Source: Nothopassalora personata (Eukaryota > Ascomycota > Dothideomycetes > Mycosphaerellales > Mycosphaerellaceae). Taken from it: DNA of 64,000 nt. The stretch lies in assembly GCA_033816765.1 (NCBI GenBank), contig CM066289.1:4154001-4218000 (forward strand). The letters run 5' to 3'. Of this stretch, positions 46,187-56,636 are shown piece by piece. The position numbers were made by a program, and so were the translations under genes. Numbering within the stretch: position 1 is the first letter of the stretch; each line of letters begins with the position of its first letter. The notes beneath the pieces are model-generated. The model was given only the letters and a program-made list of their open reading frames with translations. It was not told the origin of the DNA and made no database searches.

Positions 46187-48490
46187 GGCAAGAAGCAGAA
46201 GCAAGAGACCTATATGGAGCGTTGTGCATCATGCAGCGATATGATTCGACTGCAATGTCGATACCAGGATAGTAACGATGAATGCATGCACGTTGTTCTT
46301 TGTTGTTGCGGCTGAAGCTTGTCGGCGCATGATGCTTGGCGGCCGTTATGCTGCATAGCCTATCGTTCAAAACAGGCTTGTAAATCGGCCAAATGATGGC
46401 ATACTTTCATCATGGTAAACATCACTTTTCTTGCAGCCCTCATATCGCCACTTCATCTTGATATCGCTCCGCGCGATACCTCACCTCCACACAACTTCAG
46501 TAATCACCGCCAACAACGTTAGCCGGTACACAAGAGACAGGCGACCACAGCAGGCAGCGATGGTAAGCTATCCTTCCTTAAAACAGAGAGCATGCGGTCT
46601 CGATGATGACAAACAATGTATTATTCCATACTGAACGTAGCTGCAAAGCTGCGAATGTGGTACCTTCAGTATCTGATCGACCGACTGGCTCTCTCTTCAA
46701 CTGGGCCCGCCCGAATAAGCACATATTGTATCAATACGCCGCTGACATTGATTTCCAGCTCAATCAGACGATCTCGAGACGGTGCAAAGGCAAGTAGTAC
46801 CCGAGCCGCAGACACAAAGATCCTGAGCAATGATGACATGACAAAAAATCACTCTCACCAGCTGAAGGCAGCTCCGTGTTGCTTATTTTGAAAGAAATAT
46901 AAACCCTGATTGCTAATAGAGCATTGTACCACAAAAATGTCCAGTCGCGAGGCAGTAACGTTTGCTGAAAACTCTCTTGCAGATCGAGCAACAGCGACCG
47001 AGAATGATATTGCCGACAGGAAGCTTTGAGCGTCATAGCTCGCGACATACAGCGGAATAAGAGCCTCTCGTCAAGCTAACAAGCGCAAAACGGTCACAGG
47101 CCTGATGGCTAGCCGCCAATAGCCCAACGGTCCGAGACTGTAAGACGGTCATTTCTCTCAAGGGACAATCGATTATCGCTCAGATATTGTAGCCGTCGTA
47201 TTCCCATCCGAATCCCATTCTTCCAATGAAGAGTAATAACAGCTGGTCTACGGATCATTCCATCTCTTCCACGGCCGAGCTTCTACGTGCCGTCGCTGTA
47301 CTGCTCGAGAGTGACCCTCGATTCAGGTTTGATGGCGATTGCAGGAGTCAGGCGGATTGTTTAAGAGCCGTGGGTAGCCTTAAAGGAGACCATAAAGAGC
47401 GAGGTGGTATGATTTCCGTGCTGGGTGGCGCAACGAGTCACCGGCGGCGATGGTTGTGGTTGAACATAATCGGCCGATTCTGATGGTGGCACGGGCGGCG
47501 TCGCAGGTCAATGGTAGCATATAGTCTGTATTTGAGCTTGTCTATATGTTTAGAGAATGTCTTAAACCACGGATAATCTACCTTGAGCGTGGCAAAGGAT
47601 CGAGAATGGCGAGAGTAGCAAACTTGTCCTGTCAGCTTGCTGCAGACGTGTTGAGCAGCAGGACGCGTCATTCTTGATGCGCTTGGCGCGTCGTCCATAT
47701 TGCGTCGCCGCATTGTGTGCAGTAAGAGTTCTTGAAGATGCGATTTCACTCGTTGAAGCAGTTGATTGATGTCTTATTGCAGCATTGGGGTGAAGTAAGG
47801 ATAGCAAGTAGGCGTGATCCGGCGGAATTCTTCTTACGCCGATTTGAGTGGCAGATTCGCTGTCTACGACTCCCATGAGAGCTCTTTCATCGCATCGCTG
47901 CTCGTATACACAACGTGAATACTCCCAGGACTCACTCTTTAGCATTGCACCGGGGCGTGGTCTGCAGCTGAACACTAGGAAAGGCCTTGTCATGCTCCTC
48001 AGGCAACTCACTAACAGTTCCGTTATAAAATCTTCCATCCACAGTAGTACCAGTCATATTGTATCAATACAGCAACATATAAGCCTCCACCAATGTAGCA
48101 ATAGACATTAAATGCTTCTCGAAAAGAAAGAAGACGTCCTTCTTCCAGCCCCAGATCTCTCCCTTCCCAAGCGTAACAGCCCAGGTGCCTCTGCCTAAGT
48201 AATTAAGTCCCAACTAATCACTTATATAGCTCAATTCAGAAACTGCTTACATCACCCAAGGACGATAGCCGTGTCGCACCCTTGGGTCAGAGCCTGCGAA
48301 TCAGATGTGTCGAACATTGATCTCAGAGGGCGCCACAGAACAATTGCTAATTCGATTCTTAGACGGGTCTTTACAACGTGCATATCAACACCAGTTATCA
48401 CGTCACTCTCGCACATTTCCCCCAGAGAGCTAGGGTTCAAATCCCTATGAGATGGTTCGACTCCTCTCACCTCCTTTTTGAACTTTTTGC
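46187..48490. other. Intergenic region without a recognised gene
   Basis: Short ORFs on both strands (for example 47,226-47,483 plus and 47,562-48,038 minus) show no domain, no extension by splicing and no codon pattern that I trust. The composition is that of unique DNA. Confidence 0.45.
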
Positions 48491-48529
48491 TTGAGCTGCT
48501 ATTAGTGGAGGGGTACGTCGTTCAGTGAG

Positions 48530-48900
48530 TCGATAGTCCAAGTGGTAATGTCGACGAGGTTATCTGCGTATACATGAGAACCATAGAGAATGAACCCATC
48601 GTTTTTGTCATTGCCGTGGTTGTGCTTTTCAATGCGTGAGATATATTGCAGCCTTGATATGTTAAGCACCAAGCCCGCTTCCATTTTGACCCGTCTTCAC
48701 TTTCAATTTTTACCTTTGACACCATCTTTCCGCAAACGGTGTACAGCATCCAGCTCTACATCACGGTACCGTTTGATCAAGTCTACGCTCACCGTCACAA
48801 CATCACAAAGGCTCAGCAAGCGAACAGCACTTTGGAATGCGTCGTGAGATCGTAGCGCTGTGCGCGCCGAAATGCCAGCATCCGAGACTCAAAAACAGTA
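48530..48900 (-). CDS. Possible gene fragment, unknown
   Basis: On the minus strand a frame reads HDAFQSAVRLLSLCDVVTVS and then LIKRYRDVELDAVHRLRKDG, which looks like real coding sequence, from about 48,850 to 48,700. A GTAAAA donor near 48,712 and an acceptor TCAAG near 48,653 would continue it as CNISHALKSTTTAMTKTMG to a stop near 48,530. No start exon is apparent and an upstream TGA lies near 48,890. It may be a relic or one exon of a gene I could not rebuild. Confidence 0.25.
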
Positions 48901-50046
48901 TGTCGTCGCACCCGGCATCTTCAACCCTGCACGCACATCCAAGTCACGGACAGCCGTGTTCGGACGTTGCTGGACATAACCGCTGAGCTTTTCCGTATCC
49001 TTCGCTACCTACTATAGTCCATCCACAAAGTCGATATAATGCTCAGCAAACACGCCCTGGGGCGCTTCCAGTCTGCCGTACCTAGAGCTCGATTCCATAC
49101 AAAGAGCGAGGCGCGTTGCCTCCGCCACCGTAGTCTCGACGAAGGCTGATCATCAGCGGGACACGAGTCGCCACAGCGCGAACCGAACAGATGGCATGTT
49201 TCGCAGGGTAGCGGCACTATACAGATTCCGACTTCGATCAGCAAGACGCGGTACGTCAGAACAGTCGCAGGTCAACATCCAGCTACCAATGCAGCAGGAC
49301 ACTCCACATCGGTGGACAGCACCACCCGCCGGAGGTACAATCAGTGCCTTCGCGACAACAGCCCGCCGTTCCTGTTCCTCTTCGGCGGTCGAATCGAGAT
49401 GTTGACAGTATTGCAAGAGACGGACATTCTAGGCGTTGCCTATCACAATTGAAGACCATTCAACCTTGAGAGTCTCGAAGTGAGCTATCCCGAACGACCA
49501 CAGTGCCCTCGCGCAGTTAGCTATATCATCCGGCCCTTCTGCTAACAGCCGAGCGAGAAAGGACAAGCCGTCTTGCTCGACGATTGCCTGCCATCGGGCC
49601 TATCGTGGTCGAGACCATGGTCACCGAGCTTTCCATAGGACGAGAGGCAGCTTCAGAGGAGGTTGCGGAGGGTACAGCTGATATGGCAACATGGAGTGGC
49701 ATGGATTGTAAAGGGACTTCACATAATGGCAGAGACGGCTATATGGCGATGCCACATCGATCAGGTCGAAGAGGTGAGGTTTGCTTTGAAAGCCGACAGC
49801 GGCATCGGGCTGACATGGCCCGAAGCGATGTCGGGCCAGCTGATTCAGGCAGGTGTTTCTGGTAGGTCCTATGTGGTGTGGAGCTTGCAGCAATGAAATG
49901 ATGCGTTCCTGGTATGGCGATGATAGCTAGCGAGCTTCGGCCAAGCTATCAGAGCAGCCGGCGAAGGCACCATTATGTCTGCTATCGTACGCGCATCTGG
50001 TATGTTGTCTTTCCAGTATCATTGCATTGGATTGGAGATGCTAACG
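48901..50046. other. Region upstream of the M28 peptidase without a recognised gene
   Basis: No supported gene is seen. The last few hundred bases contain the promoter and leader of the peptidase gene; a GCTAACG branch-like motif just before the start and a GTATGT near 49,999 hint at a leader intron but do not close convincingly. Confidence 0.4.
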
Positions 50047-52514
50047 ATGGAGAAGCGACGCGACCACGAAAAAATGCCGAGTGAGCGAACGCCGTTGATT
50101 GAGAACGTCCCTGTCGCGAGCCGCGAGGAACGATACTCCAATAGAAAGGTGAGAAAGGCCATATCAGAATTGCTGGGAGCCAGCTAGCATGCTAACCACA
50201 ATGTAGCTTCGAAGAGCATGCTCGTTCGTACTCACGGCTGTACCTGCTCTCATCGTCATCCTCCTCGTCGTTGGCCTTATATATGGTGGAACGAAGGGCA
50301 TCTTCGGTGGTAGCAAGAAGGAATCTGATCCAGAAGAAATAGCATACTCCAGCATCGAGCTGCCGCACTCAGCATGGCCAGAATCCGAGGGTATCAGCTA
50401 CAATGAGTTGAAAGACACGCTCCTCCACACACCCAATGCGAATAAAGCAAGAGAATGGAGTCAATACTACACTGCCGGACCACATCTTGCGGGCAAGAAT
50501 CTGAGCCAAGCTGAGTGGACAAAAGATCGATGGGAAGAGTTTGGAGTACACCATGCAGAGGTCGTAGCATACGACGTCTACATCAACTACCCGGTTGATG
50601 CTGGACTCTCGCTGCTGCATGACGGCAAGGTTGCATTCAAGGCAAGTCTAGAAGAGGACATTCTGCCGGACGATCCTACGACAAGCCTCGAAGATCGTAT
50701 CTCTGTGTTCCACGGGTACTCTGCAAGTGGCAATGCGACAGGACAATTCGTCTTTGGCAACTATGGTACCTTCCAGGACTACCAGGACTTGGTCGATGCA
50801 GGCATCGACCTGAAAGGCAAGATTATACTCGTCAAGTATGGTGGAATCTTCCGTGGCTTGAAGGTCAAGCGTGCATCTGAGCTCGGTGCAATTGGCGTTG
50901 TGATGTACAGCGATCCTGGAGACGATGGTGAGGTAACAGAGAAGAACGGCCTTGAGACCTATCCGAATGGCCCAGCCAGAAATCCAAGCAGTGTCCAACG
51001 TGGCAGCTGTCAATACCTCTGTAAGTGCCCGATCATCCCCTATACGTATCACTTCTAACAGTGCAGCATTCGCCCCTGGCGACCCTACCACAACCGGCTA
51101 CGCATCCAAGCCTGGTGTCCCTCGACAGTCACCAGACGGCAAGATTCCAAACATCCCCTCGATCCCAATCTCCTACCTCGAAGCACTGCCTATCCTCAAA
51201 GCACTCAATGGCCACGGCCCGAACGTCACATCTTTCCCAGATTCATGGCAGCGCAATCTTGGTCTTGACTACAAGGGCGTCAAGTACAACATTGGACCGA
51301 GCCCGGAGAATGTAACGCTGAACCTCTTCAACCAGCAGGAGTACACCACTACTCCACTCTGGGATGTCATCGGATACATCAATGGCACTGTCTCTGACGA
51401 GGTTGTGGTCATTGGCAACCATCGTGATGCCTGGATCGCAGGCGGTGCTGGAGACCCCAACTCTGGCTCGGCTGCATTGAACGAAGTCATCAGAGCGTTC
51501 GGTGAAGCTCTCAAGTCTGGCTGGAAGCCTCACCGCACAATCGTCTTCGCCAGCTGGGATGGTGAAGAGTATGGTCTGGTCGGCAGCACTGAGTGGGTTG
51601 AAGACTATCTGCCCTGGTTATCAGGTTCCACGATCGCCTACATCAACGTCGACGTCGGTGCTCGAGGCCAACACTTCACAGCATCTGCAGCACCGCTACT
51701 CAACAAGGCCATCTACGGAGTCACAGCCGAGGTCCCGTCGCCCAACCAGACTGTGCCAGGGCAGACCGTGCGCGATCTCTGGAGTGGTCACATCAGCACG
51801 ATGGGCTCTGGGTCCGATTTCACGGCATTCCAAGACTTTGCCGGCATCTCTTCGATCGATTTGGGCTTTAGCGCAGGACCAAACGATCCAGTGTACCATT
51901 ACCACAGCAATTACGACTCCTTCTACTGGATGGATAAGTTCGGCGATCCAGGTTTCGCATACCATATCACTATTGCCAAGATTCTTGCCTTGCTCGCTGC
52001 GAAGCTGGTAGAAGAGCCGATTGTGCAGTTCAACGCGACAGATTACGGCATCGGTCTCCAGAAGTACATCGACAGTGTCAAGAGCTTCGCTGCAGAACAG
52101 AGCGAAATCTCGGCCGAAGTCTTCACCGACCCATTCAAGCAGATCGATGAAGCTATCTCGTACTTCCAGCGAGCCTCTATCGACTTCGACGCCAAGGCCG
52201 AAAAGCTCGAGGCACGTCTTCGCGATGCTACGGTTTCATCCAAGCACAAGTCGAAACTCTACGAGGCAATAAGATCTACTAACACGAAGTATAAACTCCT
52301 AGAGAGATCGTTCTTGCATGGAGCTGGTCTTGATAGTAGGAGTTGGTTCAAGCATGTTGTCTTTGCGCCTGGCAGGTGGACTGGCTACGCTGGTGCTACA
52401 TTTCCAGGTCTAGTTGAGGCCTTGGAAGACCACGATGGCCAGGGTCTGAAGAAGTGGGCTGGGATCATTGAGAGCAGGATCTATGCTGCTGGAAAGCTAT
52501 TGAGTGATGATTAG
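50047..52514 (+). CDS. Glutamate carboxypeptidase II-like M28 metallopeptidase
   Basis: Exons 50,047-50,148, 50,207-51,020 and 51,067-52,514 join in frame to 787 residues, a normal length for the GCPII/transferrin receptor family; introns are 58 and 46 bp. The start MEKRRDHEKMPSERTPL gives a short cytosolic tail, then a membrane segment (TAVPALIVILLVVGLIYGG) and an extracellular or luminal ectodomain. The PA domain (FVFGNYGTFQDYQDL, QRGSCQYL) is followed by the M28 core with all expected co-catalytic zinc ligands: NHRDAW (His near 424), GAGDPNSG (Asp near 435), WDGEEYGL (Glu 472/473, catalytic and ligand), YINVDVG (Asp near 501) and YHYHSNYDS. A TFR-dimer-like C-terminal domain ends the protein. 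Likely a vacuolar or cell-surface carboxypeptidase; the substrate is unknown. An in-frame ATG at 49,975 is possible. Confidence 0.93.
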
Positions 52515-53057
52515 ACGTGCTGACGGCATGGTCAGGAAGTATGAAGTACCACGGAGGACGACAGAACGGAAGTGTATATCGATGACGGTAGTTCTGCTGA
52601 GACAAATATGTCACAAACTGATGAGATATGTGTCAGCTATTTCAAACATCCATCCAATCACAATATGCAAATCGGAAGGCCCTCGCGCTCGACAATCAGA
52701 CCCGCATCCCCTCCTTCCCGAATCCATGCACGGACCGCTGTCTTGACGTACTCACGACACTGATAGCAACACGATACGCAGTACGCGTTATGGACGAAGC
52801 CAGATCTGGAAGTCGCCCTAGCCAGCATACATAGACTGCACGAACATCTAGACTATACTAACACGACATATCAAAACCCTAACGATGCGATGGATCGCGT
52901 TGGAGAGGACCAATTTCGAGATCCAGAGTACCCACAGCAGACCGCAATCATGCCGCCTCGACTGCAGTATTGTTCTGAGAGCTATTTGAGGACTGTCTTG
53001 CCACCTTGAACAAGTAGTCCAGACGTATATGGGGAGCAATGTCGGCGTAGCGCAGGG
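52515..53057. other. Intergenic region downstream of the M28 peptidase
   Basis: It holds the 3' end of the peptidase gene and no recognised gene; short ORFs are unconvincing. Confidence 0.5.
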
Positions 53058-53569
53058 TTGCTGCGTCAGCAGCTTCATGAAGTTCGATGGGAGATGGCTG
53101 CGACTGCGGTCTCGCCACCGTGGATGAACACTGTACACGAGGAGGCTTGCGAGTGGCTCGCAGGTCTACAGCGTCAACAGCTTGATGATGTTCGCCGGCA
53201 GATGGTTGTGGATGGGGCTACGGCTGTCGCGAAGACGAAGGATGAGGAGAAGGACAATGCTATGGAGAGTGATGTCGCAGGGAAGGATACTGCGGATGTC
53301 GATGCAGCTACAGCTATCAGAGAGGACGTCTCCAAGTGATCAAGGACTTAGTAGAGAGCGTGAAAGCGGTGCACGAGAAGATTGACGAACTGCAAGCAGA
53401 CGTGAAGGAGGTCAAAGGGGAGGTAGATATGAGCACAAAGGATGTCCGAGACGAGCTTGTGATCCTTGCGGAACATATGGGTAGGATCAGGATGATATTG
53501 GCAAATAAATGCGGGTTGGGTGGAGTAAATAGGCGGGGTTTGAGGGAGGTAGTGGTGTTGATGGTTTGA
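53058..53569 (+). CDS. Coiled-coil protein gene, two overlapping frames, unknown
   Basis: The first frame (53,058-53,339) has an internal duplication, LRQQLHEVRWEM and LQRQQLDDVRRQM, then an acidic Ala/Asp-rich tail. The second frame (53,336-53,569), overlapping by four bases, reads LVESVKAVHEKIDELQADVK with continuing heptads. Both are helical and charged and probably belong to one protein, joined by an undetected intron or separated by a frameshift or sequencing error. The true start may lie further upstream. No known family. Confidence 0.4.
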
Positions 53570-53826
53570 TAGGTTGTCTGTTTGAATAGCATAGGATTGG
53601 AGTTGTGGGTCGTGGTTCTCAAGATTGTCCTCAGGTGTCCTCAAGGCAGCAAGTATACATTTCTCCCGCACTCTCACCGCATTCTTCTCCTTCCCACATC
53701 AACTAGGCTTTAACAAAGAGTCTCTCAGCAGCCTCGACACATCCGCAAGGTCAGAGCTTCAGCATCACATCAAGCAAGCTTTCACAAGCTACCACTGCCA
53801 AGTACCAAGGCACTCAGCACAAGACC

Positions 53827-54636
53827 ATGCGATCAGAAGAAATGGCAGTATACGACTCCATCATGGAGCGCGTGCAGCACTTGGGCCTTCAACGAGTTCC
53901 AAGCCAACGCTCAATTGTCTACGAAGCCCTAGACACAGAGATCCCAAAGACATCAGAACTAGAAACCAACGCCGACTTCCAAGACGTCCCCACCGCTGCC
54001 AGCAATGCCTCAAGCGAACAAAAGACCTCCCAGGACCAAAAGGCCTGCAGGCAGCAGGAAATAAACGATCTCTTCGCTGACTTATTCATCGCGGAAGCGA
54101 GATGTGAAGACAAGGCCTATGTGAGACAAGCCATGCAAGCCGCAAGTAAGAGTCTGGCGCCTGGAGAGTATATTGACTCATGGGAGGTGCTTGCCGCAGT
54201 GGACAAGGCCCTCGAAGGGTACAAGGCAAGGGAGAAGGCCCAGGAGTTTTGCAGTCCTCTGTCTACTGCATTGGAAAAGCCGGTTGAAGGAGATTTGGCA
54301 GAGATGCCACCTGGTCTCAACAGAAGACAGACGGGCCTTGAGTGGATGGTGTCCGCGCTCTCGCGCCTCGCATGGCCAGAATCGAGGAGTGAAGAACGTC
54401 CCAAGTGGAATGAAGTTATGGAGACTGCGATCGAGGAGTTTGAGGCGGAGCACCCGTGGCTGTGGATCGATGCGGAAGGAGTCCTGGCTGCATGGGACGA
54501 GAGATCGGAGGCGTCCGACGATATATTGGAGAAGATGATGGCGGAGCAGATGTCAATGAGCAGGAAGAGGAAGTATCAAACGAAGTGTCGGATTTGTTCG
54601 GACTCACCCAGGTATATGAAGCAGCCTAGGGAATAG
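53827..54636 (+). CDS. Hypothetical protein, 269 residues, single exon
   Basis: An uninterrupted ORF starts MRSEEMAVYDSIMERV. The protein is acidic and helical, without signal peptide or membrane segment: a Ser/Gln-rich linker, then FADLFIAEARCEDKAY, then WMVSALSRLAWPESR and EEFEAEHPWLWIDAEG, rich in Trp. A C-terminal CRIC pair is too little for a zinc site. I do not recognise the family; the length of the open frame and its amino-acid composition support coding. Confidence 0.6.
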   Translation: MRSEEMAVYDSIMERVQHLGLQRVPSQRSIVYEALDTEIPKTSELETNADFQDVPTAASNASSEQKTSQDQKACRQQEINDLFADLFIAEARCEDKAYVRQAMQAASKSLAPGEYIDSWEVLAAVDKALEGYKAREKAQEFCSPLSTALEKPVEGDLAEMPPGLNRRQTGLEWMVSALSRLAWPESRSEERPKWNEVMETAIEEFEAEHPWLWIDAEGVLAAWDERSEASDDILEKMMAEQMSMSRKRKYQTKCRICSDSPRYMKQPRE

Positions 54637-54714
54637 ATTGAAGATGAGGCGAATTGTCAAACGGAATCGATCCTGAGACCACGACGGCGTGTTAAATTTT
54701 GGGCCGTTGTTTGA

Positions 54715-54742
54715 GGGGGGGGGGGGGGGGGGGGGCGGGGGG
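54715..54742 (+). repeat. Poly-G tract (21 G, then C, then 6 G)
   Basis: A run of 21 guanines at 54,715-54,735 is followed by CGGGGGG. It lies between two convergent genes and could form G-quadruplexes on the plus strand; such runs are also prone to assembly error. Confidence 0.95.
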
Positions 54743-54866
54743 CGCGCGACGCTTTTGAGGATTTTGGAAAATCGGTCTATCCTTGATGACCCTAGACAGT
54801 ACCACAACTTTCGCGGCCTCATGCAACGTATGCATTCTATCATATCTCATCAATGCGGTGTGTTAC

Positions 54867-55241
54867 CTAGTGCTCCTCATTCTTCTCCGCCAACTTCTGC
54901 GCAGTACCCCCAATTGCTCCCTCAGCAGTAAAGTTCTTCCCGATTAATCCCGTCTCAGCAAAGGGGCCGCCGACCTTGTTACCAAGGCTGCCGATTGCTC
55001 CATCGCCTTGGAATGCACCGCCGATTGCGCCATCCTTGGATAGAATCGACGTGCCCTGGCCAGTCGTCTTCTCGCCGGCGCCGGTCTGGACGCTGTTAGC
55101 AAGAGCACGGAAAAAATCAGAGAAGGTGGGTAGTACGCCTGTGGCTTTGGCATCTTCGTAAATGCCGTCGGTAAGGTCTTGAACCTTGGTTGCGGCGCTG
55201 GCGCCTTTGTCCATGGTCTTTGCGGAGTGGTCGCCGTCCAT
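54867..55241 (-). CDS. Gly-rich small protein with GAIGG repeats, conserved-looking, unknown
   Basis: A single-exon ORF of 124 residues starts MDGDHSAKTMDKGASAATK. A helical part (LTDGIYEDAKATGVLPTFSD) is followed by a Gly-rich repeat region with DGAIGGAFQ, DGAIGSLGN, TGLIGKNF and EGAIGGTAQ at about 10-residue spacing. No signal peptide. Proteins of this type are familiar from filamentous fungi as abundant small hypothetical proteins (recollection, not checked). It is divergent from the gene at 55,578, sharing a 336 bp intergenic region. Confidence 0.65.
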   Translation of the reverse strand: MDGDHSAKTMDKGASAATKVQDLTDGIYEDAKATGVLPTFSDFFRALANSVQTGAGEKTTGQGTSILSKDGAIGGAFQGDGAIGSLGNKVGGPFAETGLIGKNFTAEGAIGGTAQKLAEKNEEH

Positions 55242-55577
55242 TTTTGTGTCGAAGAAAGTTTCTATTTTGGTTGTTTGTGAAGACTACTTTGGCAGTGAGA
55301 TTTTTGAGTCGAGTAGAAATAAGTGTTTTGGTTCTTGGATGGGTATATACATACAATCGATCAAATGTCGTCAGCGGGTGGTCACCTACCTACGCCTCGT
55401 GGCCATGACGCAAAGAACTGACACAGCAGTGCGCCATTCGACGAATCGCTTCCATGTTGTGTTTGCAGCGAGTGATGTTTGCAGTGAATGATTGATGTCG
55501 GTGTCAACAAGTCGTCATAGACTACCATCAATGCAGGAACACCCCACCGAACTTTGGTGGGGTCGAGGTTGCGGTAG

Positions 55578-56432
55578 ATGTTCAGGTACAATCCAAACAT
55601 GGAACAAGATGACTGGCAGACCGAGCACTTCAACAATCGTCGTATTGGTCATGGACGCAAGGGCAAAGGCTCTGCGAAGGGTGGCGTTTTCGATCCTCGA
55701 CGAAGTTATGGCATTTACCAAATGCAATGTCCAGCATTGGCGAAGCTCCCTTCTAGTGACAGTGTTGTGAAGAGCAAGAATGATGTGGCGACTATGGAGA
55801 TACATGGGCCAGTCGAGGATCGCGATGATGCTTTGATGTGTTCGATCGATATGCCTAGCGTCCTGTCTGGCGTGGCTATCCTGGCCGGCAGCAGGAAGGT
55901 TCTCGGCTCAGTCGTTCAAGACCTCGAAAATCCCAAGTCGAAGGAGGAAGACAGTGACGATGATCACGAGGAGAAGCTCCCTGCAGACGTAAGACATGGG
56001 GCGGAAGACGGTGGCGAGACTGAGGAAGAGCACGGGGAAGAGCAAGGACCAAAGAGCAGCATTGAGCTCGCGGACGAGAAAGAGCGGCGTCGCTATGCAG
56101 CCTTCGAGAAGAACTCCTTTCGTTCGCCCAAGTTCTGGATGCGATGGCGAGCAATCGTGTTCCGTACCCACATCCAAGACGGTGCCCCTTCAGACGCAGC
56201 AAGTGAACTCAGCCAAGAGCCTTCGTCTTCGCACCAGCAGTCCAGTAATGAGTTTGTCGAGATCAACGGAGGGTATCTGGTCTTCAGCGGGAACGACTGT
56301 GCCAGTTTCAATGGAACAATCAGCTGCACCAACCTCGGCTGGAAGAACGTCAAGCTCTCTGGAACCAAGGTTGTGTCGAAGGCGCGGGAGTGTCCTCGAG
56401 CCTGGACCGAGATTGTCGTGGGTGAGGCATAG
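55578..56432 (+). CDS. Hypothetical protein, 284 residues, single exon
   Basis: The ORF starts MFRYNPNMEQDDW (a second Met seven codons on is possible). A basic, disordered N-terminus is followed by MPSVLSGVAILAGSRK, a long acidic Glu-rich middle, the motif RRRYAAFEKNSFRSPKFWMR and a C-terminal domain beginning EINGGYLVFSGNDCASFNGT with SCTNLGWKNVKLSG. This arrangement looks like a conserved ascomycete protein, but I cannot name it. RIP-affected sequence begins about 200 bp downstream. Confidence 0.6.
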   Translation: MFRYNPNMEQDDWQTEHFNNRRIGHGRKGKGSAKGGVFDPRRSYGIYQMQCPALAKLPSSDSVVKSKNDVATMEIHGPVEDRDDALMCSIDMPSVLSGVAILAGSRKVLGSVVQDLENPKSKEEDSDDDHEEKLPADVRHGAEDGGETEEEHGEEQGPKSSIELADEKERRRYAAFEKNSFRSPKFWMRWRAIVFRTHIQDGAPSDAASELSQEPSSSHQQSSNEFVEINGGYLVFSGNDCASFNGTISCTNLGWKNVKLSGTKVVSKARECPRAWTEIVVGEA

Positions 56433-56636
56433 CTTGGGTGTAGGTTTCTGCAGATCTGTCCAGTGCAAGGCCGCGTCGCTATTATCATGATCCTGATTGT
56501 GTGTGAGCAGTACTTTGTTGGCCCGCACGGTCTGGTAGGAGCAGAGGCATCTCTCGATGCTTGACATTCGGGCCTGTCTCCGCCGATGCACTCATTGGAC
56601 GGTCTGACCTGTTGTGAATCAGGTGACTAATGGCTA

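Noticed and set aside
48395..48475. Two adjacent B-box-like sequences (GGTTCAAATCC and GGTTCGACTCC) suggesting a tRNA gene
   Set aside because: A T arm can be drawn, but no matching acceptor stem, D arm or anticodon arm is found at the right distance on either strand.
51025..52011. Out-of-frame ORFs within the M28 peptidase gene on both strands
   Set aside because: They are shadows of the well-supported peptidase exons.
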